Shown here in pieces: positions 49,178 to 61,428 of a stretch of 64,000 nt of DNA (position 1 is its first letter; every line of letters starts with the position of its first letter). The position numbers and the translations under genes are program-made. The DNA lies in contig BSYQ01000006.1 of NCBI GenBank assembly GCA_030272585.1, positions 1,079,001-1,143,000 of the forward strand. The letters run 5' to 3'. The DNA comes from Bryopsis sp. KO-2023. Lineage: Eukaryota > Chlorophyta > Ulvophyceae > Bryopsidales > Bryopsidaceae. Below the pieces are notes generated by a model, which was not told the DNA's origin, made no database searches, and was given only the letters and a program-made list of their open reading frames with translations.

Positions 49178-51465
49178 TGAGAGAGCGATTTGATGTGATG
49201 TGTGGGATGTGTCATTGGTTGTAAAGCAGGTCCTTGTGTTATGAGTGAAAAAAAAAGATGGTGTTAAAAAATCGACCGAAAATGGGAAAAGTGGGCGCCG
49301 GAAACCAAGAGAAAAGGAGCAAGTGTAGGATTTTAGCAACTCTGGCAATTGCAATGGAGGGTTTTTTTCTTTGTTGGTTGTTCCTGGGGTGAATAATTGA
49401 TTGGAGATGTACGGCTTGTATGTTTGGAATTCGTTGTTTTGGTTTCTTTTGTGAGAACGATTTTTTAGTGTCAGGGCTGAGAATAGGCCTGATGTTTTTT
49501 TTGTGAAGGGAGTGCTCCAAGGGGCGAGATCTGTGGGTGGATTGGGTTTTTGTGTATTCCATGTCACAGATTGTAACCGAGAGAGGGGACAGGTCTTAGC
49601 AATTTTGATGTCTAGTATGTAAACGTAACGAGGTTGTACGACTTTGCTGGTGGATGATCCATTCATGCGTTGCGTGAGTGCGTGAGTACGAGAGATGATA
49701 GATGCCCGAGCCCCCTGGACGGGCAAAACCAGCGGCCATTCTCGGAAACTCATTTATTTAAAGATAAAAAAAAGCTTGTTTTTCAGCTTTTTTTTTTTCA
49801 GCCTTTTTTTTTTTGTTTTTCAATAAAAGCTGCGACATGAAAAATTGCACACACCAACTTGAAACCTTTCAATGTGAAGTCGAAGCGACAGCTGTACCAA
49901 AACCAAAAGGAAAACAGAAGAAGAATAGAAAAGCGACAAAAATAAAGAGCAAAAGAGTAGAGGAACTCCGAAAAGGAGTGGGGTTCAAAGCTTGACAATA
50001 ATAATGATAACAAAACTCAGAAAAAAAAATTACCATCCAGCGGGATCTGCCCAGAATAGTGGACCCCTGTCTGGATAATCGTTTCTTGTAACCAGTAACT
50101 TGCCGTGTATGCATGCATTTTGGCTTCAGTCTTTCCCAGCAACCATCAAAACACCCCACACAATGTCCAAATCCAAAAGGAAAGGAAAGGCAAGACGAAT
50201 TGGAGCAGCCCGCTCAGGATGACAGCCACACTTCCTCCCCCGTTTTTTTCTTAACAGAAAGAATATGGATAAAATAACAAGTGTCCTAGTTTTGTCGAAG
50301 AGCAAAGAACTGTAATTTGATAATTTGCTGGGCAACATCTTGAATAATTGGTTCATGAACAGACCTTGTTAAGATCAGATTGTGTGCTCTAACACCGAGT
50401 CTCTCCAACAAGAAGGTGAAAAAAACACCACCCAAGGAACATCAGTTGAGCAGCAAGATTCTTAATATTATGGATTAGGCCCGCCCCTTAAAATTCTATT
50501 GCTTCCACCAGCAGTCTAGACTCAACTCGGTGGTGAAAATAGTGGCCCACCCCTGAAAAGAATATCCAGTTTCCTGTTACTGGAAACTGGATATTTCTCT
50601 TCATCCTGTCAAGAAGAGAAGCTATTTCATTTCCTGTTAATCAGAGCCCAATTTTGTTGCATTTTTATTTGAATTTTCGCGAGCCCAAGGGTCCCGTCTT
50701 GTTGCTACTCGCCACCCAAGCCAGCAGCCTCACGAAGCGCCTTCAAACGATCCCGCCTGGCTCGCGCCCCCTCCATCACTTCCTTTCCCTTATTCTCTAA
50801 CTTCAGCGTTGTCGCTGGCGCGTTTCAGGTGGGCGTGTGGTTTTTCGTCAATCGTTTGGATGAGCGGATCCAGGTTTTTGAAGATGATGTGGGCGAGCCA
50901 GCTGGTTGAACCGTCGCTCCACGCTGTGCGTCTTTCTACCCCAGCTTTTGCTGACGCGGCCAGTTGCAGAACTGACATTTGCTTTTGACGCCTCACTCAA
51001 CAATCGCCCCACTTTCATTTTTCCGACTGATTCAAATCCTACATGTAGGTTGTCGAGTGGGGTAGCGCCCACCTGTTGCCCGAGCGGGGACTGTTGAGTG
51101 TGGATCGAGGGCTCTCGCCTGCGGTCCCGTGCTGCGCGTGGATGGTTCGTCCTTGCCAAGGGGCGGGTCCACGACGCCGCCTAGCCTGAAGGTTGGGCGG
51201 TGTCGTGGGTGACGAGTTGGGCACAGCGCTAGGCGGGAAACCGAGCAGCGATCACCGGTCGCCTGCCTCGGTGGAAGGATAGCGAACCAGAGCAACGCAT
51301 GGGGGTCACCAAAGATGGGAACTCCGAGAGACCACTCAATTTACGTCCCACCTACGCTTACATTCAAACTCAATTTACGTTGAGCCCGTCATCAACGTTC
51401 ACAAACGCCCACCCCACCAGTTTTTTTTTGCCCCTTTTTGCCCCCAAAAAATCAGAATGGCAAAT
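49178..51465. other. Spacer after the sorting nexin
   Basis: No gene is called with confidence. The part at 50660-51300 is richer in G+C than its surroundings. A - strand stretch at about 50710-50775 encodes MEGARARRDRLKALREAAG, which resembles the first residues of CCDC12/Cwf18 splicing proteins, but I found no second exon. A hairpin lies at 50561. Confidence 0.4.
50561..50595. repeat. 14-bp stem hairpin
   Basis: AATATCCAGTTTCC and its exact reverse complement are separated by seven bases. It is not linked to any gene I can place. Confidence 0.85.
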
Positions 51466-51556
51466 TTTGGGGCCACAAAAGGGCCAAAACGATTTATTAC
51501 AAGATAATTTTGGGGCCACAAATGATTTATAATTACATTCACCCAAAGTTTGTAAG
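51466..51556. repeat. Older repeat with GGGGCCACAAA units, left part
   Basis: TTTTGGGGCCACAAA occurs twice here (about 51464 and 51505). The same motif reappears just right of the LTR element at about 59611 and, degenerate, at 59653. The LTR element probably inserted into this older repeat. Confidence 0.5.
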
Positions 51557-51561
51557 GCCTG
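51557..51561. repeat. Target-site duplication GCCTG, left copy
   Basis: GCCTG directly before the left LTR equals GCCTG at 59501-59505 directly after the right LTR. Five bases is a usual length for LTR retrotransposon integration. Confidence 0.85.
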
Positions 51562-51815
51562 TGATACAATATCTAGGCCCATAGGGCCGGGTGCCTTTTT
51601 GGGGCTCACGAGGTTGTTGAGGGAGAATCAGAGAGTTAGGTTTGTGGTTTAGGGACGGTACTTATAGGGTCTGTCCGGGACGAGATCGAGGGATCTCGTC
51701 CCCGTCCCAGTCGATCAAACTGAGTCAACTGGGATGGACAAGATCTCGTCCGACCAAATGGTACGGAAGTAATCCAGTCACGGACAACCACTACGAACAT
51801 AAAATGTTCGTATCA
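51562..51815 (-). repeat. LTR of the retrotransposon (3' LTR in element sense)
   Basis: 254 bp, bounded by TGATAC and GTATCA. As I read it, it is identical to 59247-59500. A purine-rich tract (GGGGGGAGGGAG in - sense) adjoins it on the inner side, as expected for the polypurine tract beside a 3' LTR. Confidence 0.92.
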
Positions 51816-54800
51816 ACTACTCCCTCCCCCCACGAGTTCACGCCCTCGTGAATGTGGGGGGTTAGACCAAAACCTTCCCTGTGTTTTCTTAAAGGAATAT
51901 CACTGAACAATAATATAGTCCAAAACTTGTCCCTCGTTCAATATTCACTTCCCTCCTTCACGTCTCTCAAAAACAAATTCCGTTTGTACTCCACTCTGTG
52001 AAGTCCACAACCGTTCTTTCAAATCCGAAACAATATCCTGACGACTAGTGTCGTTCCTCTTGAAATCAACTGAACATTTATACCCCACAGTGCTTTCCAC
52101 AAGTGTGGTCGTTCATCCTACAATTCCTTACTCAGTGCATTATCCAACCACAGTCGAAATATCCTGGTCGATACTGGGCGCTGTACCTATTGGCTTGCAG
52201 CGAAAAATATCTCGACACTTCGACTGGCATAATGCCGATAAAACAATCAACCATAAACACAAATATAAAGTTCCCGACCACCGGAACCACAAAAATCAAA
52301 GGGAACAAGTAAACGCAACTGTCCCGCATAAACTCGGTTTGTCCAAAAAGACTAGTCCGAATACCTGTGACCTCGACTCAGTTTTTCAGGCAGAACTGCT
52401 TCAGTACTTTTTCGACTACTCTGAAACAACCTTCGGTGGATAGCCTGTTTAATTTTGCATCCAACGGTACCTTGTACAAGTCATTTGGATCAATAGTCGC
52501 TTAGTTATGCCTTCTCGGACGTAGTCGTCCGAGTTCAAGGTTTGCCCTTCTGTTGGTCCTTGGTCATCCGGAGTGTCGTCCGTGTTGCCAGAAGTGTTCG
52601 TCCGCAACATCTTCTCACGCTGATTTCTCTCACATGGTGTCTGAGGATTCGTTCCTCTCCTTGGTGATGTGGTGATGATGATCATTGTGAAGTCATTGGG
52701 TGGTCGCCTCCTGCTGCAGGGTGGTACCCAGTCGCCCAAAGTCTCGTCTACCATGTCCGAAGTGTGCGTCAGCTTCTTCATTCAGGCGCGCCTTTGGTCT
52801 ACTTCGTCCACTGGCCTCTGCACCAGTCGCGTCGAGAGGTGCTCAGTGACGACTCGTCCTCAACGCCAGTGCACTGTACCGTTCGTCCACACTCGTAAAA
52901 GCTCGTGCCTTGCGCCAGTCACCTCGTCCGCTCGCTTCTGCGCTGTCCAGGTGCTGGTCCTGTTGATTTCTCAGTTGCATCGTACCCAAGGCTACATTAT
53001 CGACTCGGACGAGTGCTGGTGCGCGTGCCTATTGGCGAAGCGTTTCCACCTTCGTCCATAGCTGACTCGATCACCCGTTTGGTACGAGCATGGCACACTT
53101 TGAAGTGTCATTCGTTCGACTGGGACAGTGGGGGTTCAACTTGGCCGACGTTCCCAGCCTGACGGACTCTCGTCCAACAAACTGTTTCTTTTCCGGTCAG
53201 CTCACTCCTGTCCCCGTTCAAAGGTCTCCTCTGCCCGGCCAGCGAACTCTTGTCTTCGTTCGACGAACTCCTTTGTTCGGACAGTGAAGTCTTGTCCCCG
53301 ACCGACGAACTCTTGTTGTGTGACGACTTCTTTGCCCGTTCGATAAACTTCTTTCCTTCACTGACGACAACTATTGTCACGCTTCACATGGCTTTTGTTT
53401 CAGTGGCGTTGGTTCAAGTCCTGCTCGTACCCTGTCTTCCTGAACCAGACCTTCAGTCCCTGACTTCCGCAGTTCTTTTGTCAACAGCTTGTTACTTCAA
53501 GTCTTTACCACTTCTTCTGCATCTGTGAGTTTCTTCGTCCAAGGGTCCTTCTCCTTGGGCCATTTCCAATTTCCTTTCGTTTTAGTCCAGCCAATAGATC
53601 TTCATCCACTGCTTAATTCCCGCTGGTATCACGACCATTCTGTCCCATTCCTTTTCGTCGTCCTGGTCGTTCACTTTATAGGTCACTGTTGGCTCCGACT
53701 TTCTTCCATCAGGAGACTTCCTCTTGGTCCTATTAATGGACTCAAAACTGCTTTGCTCGATCGTCATATCATCGAACTCTTCTTCACATCAATAAACTTT
53801 GTCTCGTTCTTCTCTCGGTGGGTCAGTTTATTCAGTTCGTACAAGTTGGAGACACCTCACCAAACTCGTGGCAGCGGATTCGATCCGTCCCATTCCGGCC
53901 CTCCACTGGGACGAGTTTGACTTTACACGCACTCCGTCTCCACCCTCCTCGTACGGGTCTTCCTGAATAGTCTTGACTTTCGTCTCAAAGCACAAGACAA
54001 GCTTATGTTCCAAGATATCTTGATTCCAGGCCCAAGCCTAAACGTCACTAGAATATGAATTCTTCGAGCTTTTGCTTCCCCTCGATGGTCCACATCTTGT
54101 AGAGCTTAGCTCGTCTACAGAATTCCCTTTACGCTTTCTTCGAGCTCCAATTTCAATCGAGCTCCTCGTCCACAATCACTTCTAGATTCAGTGATCGTAC
54201 TCGTTGATATGTACTCCCTGTTCTTGAGCTGAGATAGCTTGGTGATGCGTGTGGATAATCCTTTATTGTGCCTCAAGTGTATCCATGTATTCGAGCCTTA
54301 GGAAATTCCTTTTCCGGCCGTATTTATACTTGGTACAAACTTGTGCATCCTTGATCCTCCTATCGTCCGCAATCAGCTACGGCCGCGAATCTCATGAACT
54401 GTGTTTAGTTCTTCTTGAGGCTCATGGTGATGTGCTCCTCCTTGCTTGGTGAAGCGAGGTCGGTTCAGCAACCTTTCCGCCGGCGTCCTGGCGTATCCTC
54501 GTACCATCACCCAGTCCATTGCGATTGCCCGAGCAAGATGGTCCACGGTCCTTCCTCTGCCGTGATACCTCTTGTGTTCGGCGTGATCAAGTCGGCTCAA
54601 CAACTGTCCTCGGTGTTGCTAGCCTCTGGTGTGGCTCGTTGGCCACTTAGCGCAATGCAAACCTCTTTAGGTCCGCATGTTGGTTCGAACTGGTGGAGAA
54701 GGAAATGCGTCCGGCTCCGTTGGGACGATCCCACCAGTATAATTACTTTGTTCAATGGGATGGTTCCCTTTTTATCGCATGTCGTTCCACTTCTGCATCC

Positions 54801-57800
54801 ACTTGTGCCTCCTCCCCCAACGAGTTTTGGCCCTCCAAAACGTGGGTAACCCAAATGGCCAGCAGATTTGTTTTGGCCACAGAATGTGTAGCGTCCGAAG
54901 AGGAGTGAGCAGGATCACAAGCAGCCTCTTTTCATCGAAGGAACAGGTCAACTCCGCAGATCCAGTTTTGCTGAGAACTCCACTGACGACTGTTGTGTTT
55001 TTCTTGAGACTCGTTTGGGTGGTAGGTAAGTTCGCCCTCCACGTCCAAAACACGTTCAAAGCACGCCCCAAACGCTCCCTGGCCAAAGCATGAATCCTGC
55101 TCAAAGCACGCCCCCTGAGCCATTGGCCCTGGCCCTCGTCTTCGTTCACATGAGGTGTAGGCGTCGTCTCAGCTCAATGGTGTACTCAATGCTATTCCTG
55201 CAGTGTCCTGTCAATACTCGTTTGGCCGCAAGCGTCCTGTCCTTGTTGAACGGTCTCCATACACTCCATTTTTGGTCCTGGTTCATGCGAAGCTTTCCTC
55301 GAGTGCATAAACACACGTCCCTGAGCTTCCCGCTCGGTGACTCCAGCTCAGTAATATTTCAATTTCCTCTTGGCAAATATAACTAGTCAGTGACGTAAAC
55401 GCGTGGGGATATAATCGTCCAAAATCAGAATAAGGTCGAGGTCTGTCCTGTTTATCGTTCAAAATCGACCCCAAGGCTAACATATCTGTGAAAATCTCAC
55501 AGTAGCTTCTTTCTTTTTTTTTTTTTTTTCCTTTTGTCAAAGCAGCCTTCCTCTTTCCAGAGGTATTCTTTTTTCGAACATGCAACCCCAAATGTATGAC
55601 AGTCCGTTTTCTTTTGCAACCAAAACCTCTTCGTTCAAGAGAAACCTGCCACTTGTCGTTGAGTCGAAAACTCCATATCGAAATAAAAATGGTAAACCCC
55701 AAAAGAACCCAAAATCTTTCGTTCTGTACCAGAACTCTTAACTATCTAAAACCTTTTCGAACCAAAATAAACGCTACGCTCGACCACCTGACCGTCCTAC
55801 TAGACGAAGTTTCAGACTTCAGGAGCGTCGGCCCTCTTCACAGCCCACACTGTGAAGGAACACGTTCTGCCTGCCCCTTGGCTAGGCCCCAAAAGAACGC
55901 TGCCTTGTTTTCCTCAACATGACTGTATCCACGTTCCACCTTTCGAACTGGATAGCTCTCTGTTGCATTCGCTCCTTTGAACACAACCTTCGTCCGACCC
56001 TATTCGGACGAGTATTCTCCTAGGTGCGCCCCGGGCGTCTGTGACGTCGCTCCCGTTGCATGCAGGCAGGCACCTTGCATTCCCCTCGAATGCTAACTTC
56101 GTCATTAAGGACGGCGTTCATGCTCGTCCAGCCGCGTCCCATACGTGGGATCGTCCCGCGGTGCGAAGACTCTTTCTCTCTCTCGTGATAACTGTCCCCA
56201 GGTCACCCTCCTAACCTTTTTGTTGTTTTTTCCCTTGTCGTCCTCCCGGTCTCCGTTCCTCCTTGCTTTGTCCTCTCAGTCACTGTGCATCGTTCTCTTT
56301 GCATGACAATTTCTTGTTCCATGGACTGCACGCGACGCTCTTCAAGCTTCAGGCACCGTTGCATAGTGTCTCGCCATTTGTTGCTGAGAGCTCTTTTTAC
56401 CTTTCACGCCACCAAGTCTTGACCTCATCTTCCCTGAGCTTTTCGTCTTTGTTTTCCCGGCCGTGGTTCATTGGTGTAATGATATGTCGATGGTCCTTTG
56501 TCTTTTGGCCGCAATGAGCTCGTTCCTTGGACATCGTTTCTTGGAGGTGCGTGGTTTTGTGTGTCCAGGTAGTGTAGCTCTTCAGGCGCTCCGTCCACTT
56601 CAGGGACAAATATCCATTGTTTGTACAACGTTGTCTCGTGGCTAATTTCGACAGCTCGACCACTATTTCCAGTGGTATCGATAGTGGTCCACTGTGACAC
56701 CGTCCACTGTAACGTCTGCAGTATAGTACAGAAATATCCAGAACTCCTCGGCGCTTCGGTTCATGGCTGCAGCAACTTCGTCCGCTTGCTTGGGGTGGTG
56801 TCAGTATGCACATAACATGGTCCCCTTATTGCAGTGGCCCTGGCCGTTTTGATGTTTGTGGCCGTGGACCTGTACCCCTTAACGCATGCACAGGTTCCTG
56901 GCTGCTCGTGCTTACAACGAAAATGTCATGAGGCACGGTCCGAGGTAATTGGTCCGACGTTCAAAGATTCCCGTCCTCGTTGCTCTGGTCACGTGTACGT
57001 CCGTGTGTCGCTGGTCATCGACGTCCTTGGGTCCTGGACGAGAACTCCTGGGTCGCTTTCGTCCTGGGTTGTTCACATCCGTGGTCCATGAGCCTCGTTT
57101 TGGCTGGAATAGTCAATTCGCCTGCAGAATAAGATTCGGCTAGCTTTTTTTTTTTGCAGACTGGCTTGTTCCCCTTGGACAAACTTCTTCTTCTTTTTTT
57201 TCTTTTCATCGGCCTTCTTTTTCACGGCCGAGTTGAAACGACCAGAAAAACCTTACTCCAATAACACGGGCAACAGACAATGCCAGACAAACCAAAACGT
57301 CCTCACAGTCTGTGAGTAACGATGTATCGTCCTTCTGTTCTGTTCTTTTCCGCAGAGCAACATTTTCTCAGCCAAAACTCTTTCTTTTCGGCCAACCACT
57401 TTTTCTTTTCTTTTCTCTTCGTCATAGCGACCTCACAGAAAATTCCATCATCAACCAAACGTTCGTCACTCCAGAACAACGTAGTCTACCAGCAATGCGG
57501 TTCAACACCAACCAAAATCTTGACGGTCCACGTTCGCATTTTCACGCCCAAAAACAAAGATTCCTGTATATCTCCTCGGATACTTGTACACAACTCGGCG
57601 ACCTCTGAACTCAAACGTTCTCTTCCCAAACAAGCGAAACTCTTGTACCATAGTTCTGTATTTCAACTAGTACTGGTACTCTTTGATTGGTGTCCTCGTC
57701 CCGTCTTCATTCAAGTCGCCTTGGCCGCTTTGAGTGGCCCCACTCGAGGCTACTCGATACATCCCTTTGAGCGCCCCCTTGCGCCCCTTAGGATGATCTT

Positions 57801-59246
57801 GTGGAGGCTGCCAGGAGTCCGCCTTCACTGTCACTACTGGCTCTGTATAGGTCACTTTTTGTCGTAGACCATCTTTTCCGTCGCCGGTGGTCCGCATTGG
57901 TTCCATCTTCTTTTCCATTTGTCGTAGCAACCTGAAACAGATCCACGGCTGCAACAGGGCTGAACGCAAAGGCTGTCTGTAGTGGCAAAATGTCTCCTGG
58001 GAGTCGGCGTCCTTGTGGTACTTGGGGTCCTTCAGTCTGGACGAGTTGGTTAGTACAATCATCGAGCACATGATGCGCTCCAGGACTGAACGGTCCGCGC
58101 GCGGCTTTTTGGTATCGTCTCGTCCTGTCCGTGGTTCTTCTTGCTGGTCCGACCTGCTTGCTCCTTTGGTACTGGTGCGACGTGTTTTCGCAGACTGAGC
58201 TGCGTGGAGCTCCGTGCTCTTGTTCTCTTCCTTTGGTCCGCACTGGTGGACGACCAGTGTCTCATTTCTCACGGGACTTCCTTTTTTCCATCTTCTCAGA
58301 AGATCTGCTTCATCTGTACTTTTTGAGGCGTTCTTCGAAGAATTCGCCAGACTCGTGTGCTTTTCCGCGGAACTGGGTATCGGTCCTTGGACTTTCTTCA
58401 GACCCATTTTCTTCTTCCTTCTCGTCCGGATTTCCTCGGCTCATCTTCGATCTGTGCTTTGAGCTCTCTGACGCACTCAGCCTACTTGCCTTGCTCGCTG
58501 ACCTCTTTGAACTTTTCAGCTGGGGTCTCCAGACGCTGGAAGACAAGTCCGGGTATAGAAGATCTTCGTCTGACGTCGTGTGGTACGAGAACCAGAGCCC
58601 ACACGTTCCGTTCCGCTTTTTACGCTGAACGAAGCCGTGTGAGGTGGAGCTACTCGGACTTCTTTCCTTTCTTGCCCACTTGTACTGTTCCACTCGTTTA
58701 GTTCGTTCTCGTCCCATAGCTCATGATCCACAGTACAGCCTCCCACCAGTTCGGACGATAATACGCACGCAAACTTGGTAGAAGCTGGAACTCCTTGCTG
58801 CTTCGCCCGTAAGAGTACAGTCTTTCTCCTTCTCGAACATAAGCTCGGTCCTTGAGAGACAGCTCTTTCGGACCTATCTCGCCCGTCCGAGTTCACTCTT
58901 TTCCTTTCTCGCGGGCGAGTCACAGAGGTTCGTAGTGTTCGACCTGCTCGTCCCTCTGGGAGACGAAGTAGATGCTCCTTGCGGACTGGTGGTGTGGACG
59001 ATGGCTCTTCGAAAGATTGGCGGAAGTGACGTTCCTGTAAGTCGAGAGAATAGTCGTTAGAGGTGACCCTCTCGACGTACCGTGTCTGGGTGTCCCCCCT
59101 TCGCTTCAAAAGTGCCTAGAAGGTAGGCGCTTGTGTTAGCACACATCACGGGAAGAGGTTTCTTCCAGGACCAGGAAGCACGCGGTCCCGATTGCTTGGT
59201 CCGGGAAGGAAACGGAGGTGAACGGGAGGTTTGCTCCGAAACCAGT

Positions 59247-59500
59247 TGATACAATATCTAGGCCCATAGGGCCGGGTGCCTTTTTGGGGCTCACGAGGTT
59301 GTTGAGGGAGAATCAGAGAGTTAGGTTTGTGGTTTAGGGACGGTACTTATAGGGTCTGTCCGGGACGAGATCGAGGGATCTCGTCCCCGTCCCAGTCGAT
59401 CAAACTGAGTCAACTGGGATGGACAAGATCTCGTCCGACCAAATGGTACGGAAGTAATCCAGTCACGGACAACCACTACGAACATAAAATGTTCGTATCA
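59247..59500 (-). repeat. LTR of the retrotransposon (5' LTR in element sense)
   Basis: 254 bp matching 51562-51815. On its inner side, TGGTTTCGGAGC in - sense is a plausible primer-binding site, beginning with the TGG that pairs with tRNA CCA ends. Confidence 0.92.
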
Positions 59501-59505
59501 GCCTG

Positions 59506-59993
59506 GGCCACATCCAAGAAATTAATCGAGTTTCCACAAAAATCAGAATCAACAACATTAAGTAAATGCTGTATAAACACCAAGCCTTGTAATTTCTGTT
59601 TTTGAAGCTGGGGCCACAAAAGGGTCACAACTAGATGAAAAGGCCAAATTTAGGGCCACTTTGGGGCCAGAGAAATTGAAAAACAAATACACTGTTGCAC
59701 CCCACTTATTAAGTGATTCAATCACACAGCACATCACTGACACCTCCGCAACATTAACCCAACAGTAACAGCCATTCATCACCCCGATTGATGGATAATT
59801 AGTCCCCCCCCCAGCTAGTGGTTATTACTAGGTTAAAGTCATAATAATCTCTGTTTTTCATGGAGAATCAGGGGGGGGGGGGGAGGGGAGGGAAGTGGAA
59901 GTGGGTTCACTATCAAACCTGAGCAGTTGGCCCAGTCGAGATTTTGTGTAAGTTCCACAACATTCATACAGTGGGCATGCTATGCCTGTTCAA
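59506..59993. other. Spacer between the LTR element and the MITE
   Basis: The right part of the GGGGCCACAAA repeat lies at about 59608-59675. A G-rich run is at about 59870-59895. No gene was seen. Confidence 0.5.
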
Positions 59994-59995
59994 TA

Positions 59996-60837
59996 CAGTA
60001 GGGATTCCGATATAGTGCCGCCTTGTGCCCCAGTGAAAAAGTGGCACTATATCGAAACAGGCACTATATCGAATCAGCGCCCGATCCATGATTTCCAGTC
60101 AGACTGGGTGCTGCGAGTGCGAAGAACCAACACTTACGCGAGCAAAGCTTTTATATGTTTCAAAAAAATCAAGTTTAAATTGTTCCACCCACGTTCCCAA
60201 CCCAGTAACCCGCTACTTTTGCGAAAAAAAATCCCTCAACAAACTCGAGGCAAGTATACTCTCTCGTGTACATCTAGAAACCCACCAATACTTTGTTGAC
60301 ATAAAGCATGAACCGGTTTGTGACGCATACTGCAAGGATATGTCCTTCTGATGAAGAGATATTCGCACCCTCAAGCGATTTCGCACCCGACCTCTATCTG
60401 TGCGGTCTCTTTCTCTGCACCATTCGCAAGCTTCTACTTCGCTTGAACGGTCGTTGCTTTTTAGTGATTCGGTTTTTTATGAGAGGGGGTGATATCGTTT
60501 TTTTCTTTTCGAGTTTGTAGATACAGACTTGTGTAATAAAACATCTATCTGTCCGTCCGTTATGCAACAGAACAAAAGTATCTATGATCGACATGACCGA
60601 CATGTGGGATGCGGTCTGTTTTACAGAGCTCGCTTGTGATGTTTTTTGCGGCTTCTTCATTTTCAAGTTTTCTGTTAGATTTTTATCATCCTTGTGCAGA
60701 TGTTTGAAATAGTGCCGGTTTTGCCCCCAAGCTGTCAAAACGGCACTATATCGACTCAGTTCTGGTTCTGGAAGAAAAGCGGCACTATACTGGAAGCCGG
60801 CACTATATCGAGCGGCACTATATCGGAATCCCTACTG
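59996..60837. mobile_element. MITE-like DNA transposon with TA target site and long TIRs
   Basis: The ends are CAGTAGGGATTCCGATATAG and its reverse complement, at least 25 bp of inverted repeat, flanked by TA on both sides (59994-59995 and 60838-60839). TA duplication and CAGT termini suit the IS630/Tc1/mariner/pogo superfamily. Near both ends the motif GGCACTATATCG recurs in either orientation (about 60008, 60048, 60062, 60740, 60798 and 60812, plus variants at 60705 and 60780), like subterminal transposase sites. At 842 bp with no transposase frame it must be non-autonomous. Its interior shares about 58 bp with 18639-18697. Confidence 0.85.
60417..60475. repeat. Repeat inside the MITE shared with 18639-18697
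   Basis: GCACCATTCGCAAG through GTGATTCGGTTT, including CTTGAACGGTCGT, matches the copy upstream of gene C. Confidence 0.7.
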
Positions 60838-61428
60838 TAATTTGCCTCGATCGATTTTGTGGAAAAACGCACAGAGAAACATGAAAACCAAATTGATTTG
60901 GTTTTCTGTCCCAAAACGTGAAGTTTATATCCTTTGCAGCTCCCTCCTTTTGAGAAAATCTTCAATGTTCCCGACAGGTTATGTTTTTGAACAAAGAAGT
61001 TTTTAAAAAATATGTCCGCACACAGCTTCTACCACAGACACTGCCCCTGCAACCTCAATCCTCGTCACAATAACTTCCACATCCCTCTCCCCCCAAAAAA
61101 CAGAAAAAAGGGACACACAGGGAGAAAAGCTTCCTTGGATCATATGAACAATCGCATTGGAAAATGGATCAAACTGGATCTTCTCTTCCCAAGATCAAGA
61201 GGATCACATGGGCCCCAGTCATATTTGAAACTTGTCTGAGCCAACCACTTCATCCTCCAAACAACTTCAGCAAAAAACCCAACAATCACACATCAAGTAA
61301 TTTATTAAGACGATCATTCACAGGGAGCATTCAAAGGATATCTAACCGGTAAAACAATCACCGGTGATTATTTCAATCATTTCAGCACAAGGCAGAGTGC
61401 AGTCCCCAGACCCAGGATCCGCAACACC
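60838..61428. other. Spacer between the MITE and gene G
   Basis: No coding exon was seen. It should include the 3' UTR of gene G, which reads on -. Confidence 0.5.

Larger units (their letters stand above)
51562..59500 (-). mobile_element. LTR retrotransposon, 7.9 kb, interior looks broken
   Basis: Two 254-bp direct LTRs, TG...CA ends, a 5-bp duplication and a purine tract define it. Element sense is -, shown by the purine tract beside the left LTR and a primer-binding-like site (TGGTTTCGGAGC in - sense) two bases inside the right LTR. The LTRs read as identical, so the insertion should be young. Yet the 7.4-kb interior has no open frame beyond about 250 codons and appears broken in many places (ten or more). 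A basic gag-like stretch at about 58.5-59.1 kb and a possible integrase-like stretch near 54.5 kb are weak hints. I cannot assign Ty1/copia or Ty3/gypsy. A non-autonomous element moved in trans would explain young ends with a poor interior. Confidence 0.88.

Noticed and set aside
48596-49753. Long open frame of 385 codons on - opposite the end of the sorting nexin
   Set aside because: It overlaps the well-supported last SNX exon in antisense, has no recognisable domain and has the composition of a shadow frame.
53489-53920. Open frames on + inside the LTR element
   Set aside because: Antisense to the element direction shown by the purine tract and primer site; no domain was seen.
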